Positions 62,393 through 64,000 of a stretch of 64,000 nt of DNA are shown piece by piece (position 1 is the first letter of the stretch; each line of letters begins with the position of its first letter). The notes beneath the pieces were generated by a model. It had not been told where the DNA came from and made no database searches. It saw only the letters and a program-made list of their open reading frames with translations. A program made the translations under genes and the position numbers. Source of the DNA: an uncultured Eubacteriales bacterium (GTDB lineage Bacteria > Bacillota > Clostridia > Oscillospirales > Acutalibacteraceae). The stretch is from the NCBI GenBank assembly GCA_934488615.1, contig CAKSSJ010000008.1, positions 1 to 64,000 of the forward strand, written 5' to 3'.

Positions 62393-63814
62393 TCAGCGTT
62401 CATCCAATACTCCTCTGACTATCCATGTCAAGGGCTCCGTGACCTTGACCTTACAGAATTTTCCGACAAGCTCCTTGCCCTCGACCTCGGGAAATTCGAT
62501 CATAACGTTGCCCTCAGTTCTGCCGTTGAGAATACCCTCCTTGGCATAGCCCTCGCAAAGCACCGTGTAGGTCTTGTCCTTCATCGCCGCCGTGCGCTCG
62601 GAGGCTATTTTCTCCTGAGCGTCCGTCAGCTCCTTGAACCATTTGCCCTTTTCCTCTCTTGAAATCGGGTCGGGCATGTCCGCCGCTTTTGTTCCCGGTC
62701 GGGGTGAGAAAATGAACGTGAACAGCGAAGTAAACTTGACCTCTTCAATAAGCGAAACCGTGTCTCTGAACTCCTCGTAGGTCTCCCCAGGGAAGCCGAC
62801 GATAACATCGCTCGTCATCGAAAGATCGGGCATTACCTGCCTTGCATAGCGTGCAAGCTCGAGATACTTTTCTCTCGTGTAGCCTCGGTTCATCGCCTTG
62901 AGCACCCTGTCGTTTCCGCTCTGGAACGGGAGATGCAGATGCTTTGCAACCTTGTCGCACGAAGCCATTGTGTCAAGAAGCTCTTTTGTGCAGTCCTTCG
63001 GGTGCGAGGTCATGAATCTGATTATAAAGTCGCCGGGCAAATCGTTTATCTGCCGCAGAAGCTTTGAAAAGTTGATACCGCCGTCAAGATTTTTACCGTA
63101 TGAATTAACATTCTGACCGAGCAGGGTAATGTCCTTACAGCCCGATGCAATAAGCTCTTTTGCCTCTTTGATAACATCCTCAGGCTCACGGCTTCGCTCA
63201 CGTCCTCTGACATAGGGAACTATGCAATAGCTGCAAAAATTGTTACAACCGTACATGATCGGAAGCCATCCCTTAATATTGCCGTCTCGTCTTACAGGAA
63301 GATCCTCGGCAATAACGCCTGCCTCATCGGGGCACTCATAGACCTTTTTGCCCGTGCAAAGCACACGGTAGATAAGCTCGGGAATTCTGTGGATAACATG
63401 GGTTCCGAAAACGAGATTGACAAACGGATAGCTCTTTCTTATTTTATCAACAACCCTCTTCTGCTGCATCATACAGCCGCATAGTGCGATTATTAGATTC
63501 GGATTGGTCTTTTTCAGTCTCTTGATCGCGCCGACGTTGCCGTAAATTCTATCCTCGGCATGCTCACGGACCGCGCAGGTGTTGTAGAGGATCAGATCCG
63601 CCTTTTCAACATCATCGGTGAAGCCGTAGCCGAGCGATTCAAGGATTCCCTTAATGCGCTCTCCGTCGGAAACGTTGCCCTGACAGCCGTATGTATGCAC
63701 AAACGCAAGCGGCTGAGACGGCTCAAATCTGGAGGTCAGAACAGTCCTGACAAGCTCCGTATATTCGCGCTGTTTTGCCATCTCGGAGGGCGAAACTTTA
63801 ATAATCTTTTTCAT
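62393..63814 (-). CDS. miaB: tRNA-2-methylthio-N6-dimethylallyladenosine synthase
   Basis: A 473-residue radical SAM methylthiotransferase. The N-terminal UPF0004 domain has cysteines in TYGCQGN, YNTCAVRE and CGCMMQQ (auxiliary cluster); the radical SAM motif is YGCNNFCSYCIVP; a TRAM domain closes (VLCEGYAKEGILNGRTEGNVMIEF). It adds the 2-methylthio group after MiaA. ATG 63814 is preferred; the upstream GTG at 63838 has no properly spaced ribosome binding site. Confidence 0.95.
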   Translation of the reverse strand: MKKIIKVSPSEMAKQREYTELVRTVLTSRFEPSQPLAFVHTYGCQGNVSDGERIKGILESLGYGFTDDVEKADLILYNTCAVREHAEDRIYGNVGAIKRLKKTNPNLIIALCGCMMQQKRVVDKIRKSYPFVNLVFGTHVIHRIPELIYRVLCTGKKVYECPDEAGVIAEDLPVRRDGNIKGWLPIMYGCNNFCSYCIVPYVRGRERSREPEDVIKEAKELIASGCKDITLLGQNVNSYGKNLDGGINFSKLLRQINDLPGDFIIRFMTSHPKDCTKELLDTMASCDKVAKHLHLPFQSGNDRVLKAMNRGYTREKYLELARYARQVMPDLSMTSDVIVGFPGETYEEFRDTVSLIEEVKFTSLFTFIFSPRPGTKAADMPDPISREEKGKWFKELTDAQEKIASERTAAMKDKTYTVLCEGYAKEGILNGRTEGNVMIEFPEVEGKELVGKFCKVKVTEPLTWIVRGVLDER

Positions 63815-63865
63815 TGTGCCTTCGCTCAAAGGGCACACCTCTCTTTTTAACTTATTAACCGTTTA

Positions 63866-63894
63866 ATTATATAATAAAAATGATATTATTTCAA
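63866..63894 (-). promoter_or_regulatory. Promoter of miaB
   Basis: TTGAAA (63889-63894), 17-nt spacer and TATAAT (63866-63871) on the minus strand. It may drive miaB-ylbF and perhaps mutS-mutL. Confidence 0.7.
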
Positions 63895-63948
63895 GCGTTT
63901 TGTTACAAATTCTTTACATCTGTTTTCGTTCACTGCTCACACTTATTA

Positions 63949-63978
63949 TTGACTTTAAATGCATTATAATGATATAAT
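63949..63978 (+). promoter_or_regulatory. Promoter for a gene beyond the right edge
   Basis: TTGACT (63949-63954), 18-nt spacer, TATAAT (63973-63978), followed by GAGGTGATAGG at the window end, a likely ribosome binding site for a plus-strand gene that starts outside. Confidence 0.6.
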
Positions 63979-64000
63979 TATATAATCGAGGTGATAGGAT

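Overview
The window looks like chromosome of a spore-forming, Gram-positive Clostridia bacterium, most probably of the Oscillospiraceae/Ruminococcaceae type. The evidence is a sporulation protein (YunB), typical Firmicutes gene order (dgt-dnaG-rpoD, miaB-ylbF-mutS-mutL-miaA, yggS-sepF-divIVA-lspA-rluD), strong AGGAGG-type ribosome binding sites, several TTG starts, four secreted dockerin proteins, FIVAR-repeat proteins, and short palindromic intergenic repeats of the kind common in gut Clostridia. The species cannot be named from sequence alone.

Layout. 1-3.2 kb: an intergenic repeat, yunB, a secreted protein, and a divergent XRE regulator/membrane protein pair. 3.2-8.1 kb: the dgt-dnaG-rpoD group, a YigZ/IMPACT protein and rpmE. 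8.27-8.39 kb: a stand-alone 5S rRNA gene with its own consensus promoter and two terminators. 8.5-11.9 kb: a zinc-uptake operon (Fur/Zur regulator, ZnuA, ZnuC, ZnuB, then a flavin reductase-like protein) with a palindromic operator next to the promoter. 12-14 kb: a lipoprotein and a secreted alpha/beta-hydrolase-like protein. 14.1-19.3 kb: an ABC-F ATPase and, upstream of it in transcription, a compact ribosomal-peptide (RiPP-like) cassette: an unlisted 52-codon precursor with a lasso-type YxxPxL leader, an HPrK-like kinase, an ABC exporter, a PqqD/RRE protein and an S26 peptidase, with no recognisable cyclase. 19.4-33.4 kb: very large secreted repeat proteins (a 2035-residue protein with about 20 FIVAR-like repeats and a dockerin, a cohesin-like/FIVAR protein, a 1193-residue dockerin protein) and a GH95-like glycosidase. 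33.9-39.4 kb, plus strand: a Gfo/Idh/MocA oxidoreductase, a metallophosphoesterase, an MFS transporter and two tandem proteins with N-terminal dockerins.

39.5-55.8 kb is one long run of minus-strand genes with small gaps. In transcription order it holds miaA, an HlyD-like protein, yggS, sepF, divIVA, lspA, rluD, a split transketolase, a large membrane-anchored protein, a DivIVA-like coiled coil, a fumarase beta subunit, rfbA/rfbC/rfbD, a polyprenyl-phosphate-type glycosyltransferase, a PfkB kinase and an acyltransferase. 55.85-56.6 kb is a repeat island (palindromes plus a 103-105 bp tandem repeat) that separates miaA from mutL. 56.6-63.8 kb: mutL, mutS, a small membrane protein, a second repeat island, ylbF and miaB. 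The last bases hold a plus-strand promoter and ribosome binding site for a gene beyond the window.

The most interesting item is the RiPP-like cassette at 15.7-19.3 kb. It combines a lasso-like leader, an RRE, a kinase, a signal-peptidase-like protease and an exporter, but has no lasso cyclase, transglutaminase-like protease or radical SAM enzyme. Next in interest are the neighbouring giant dockerin/cohesin-like surface proteins and the isolated 5S gene.
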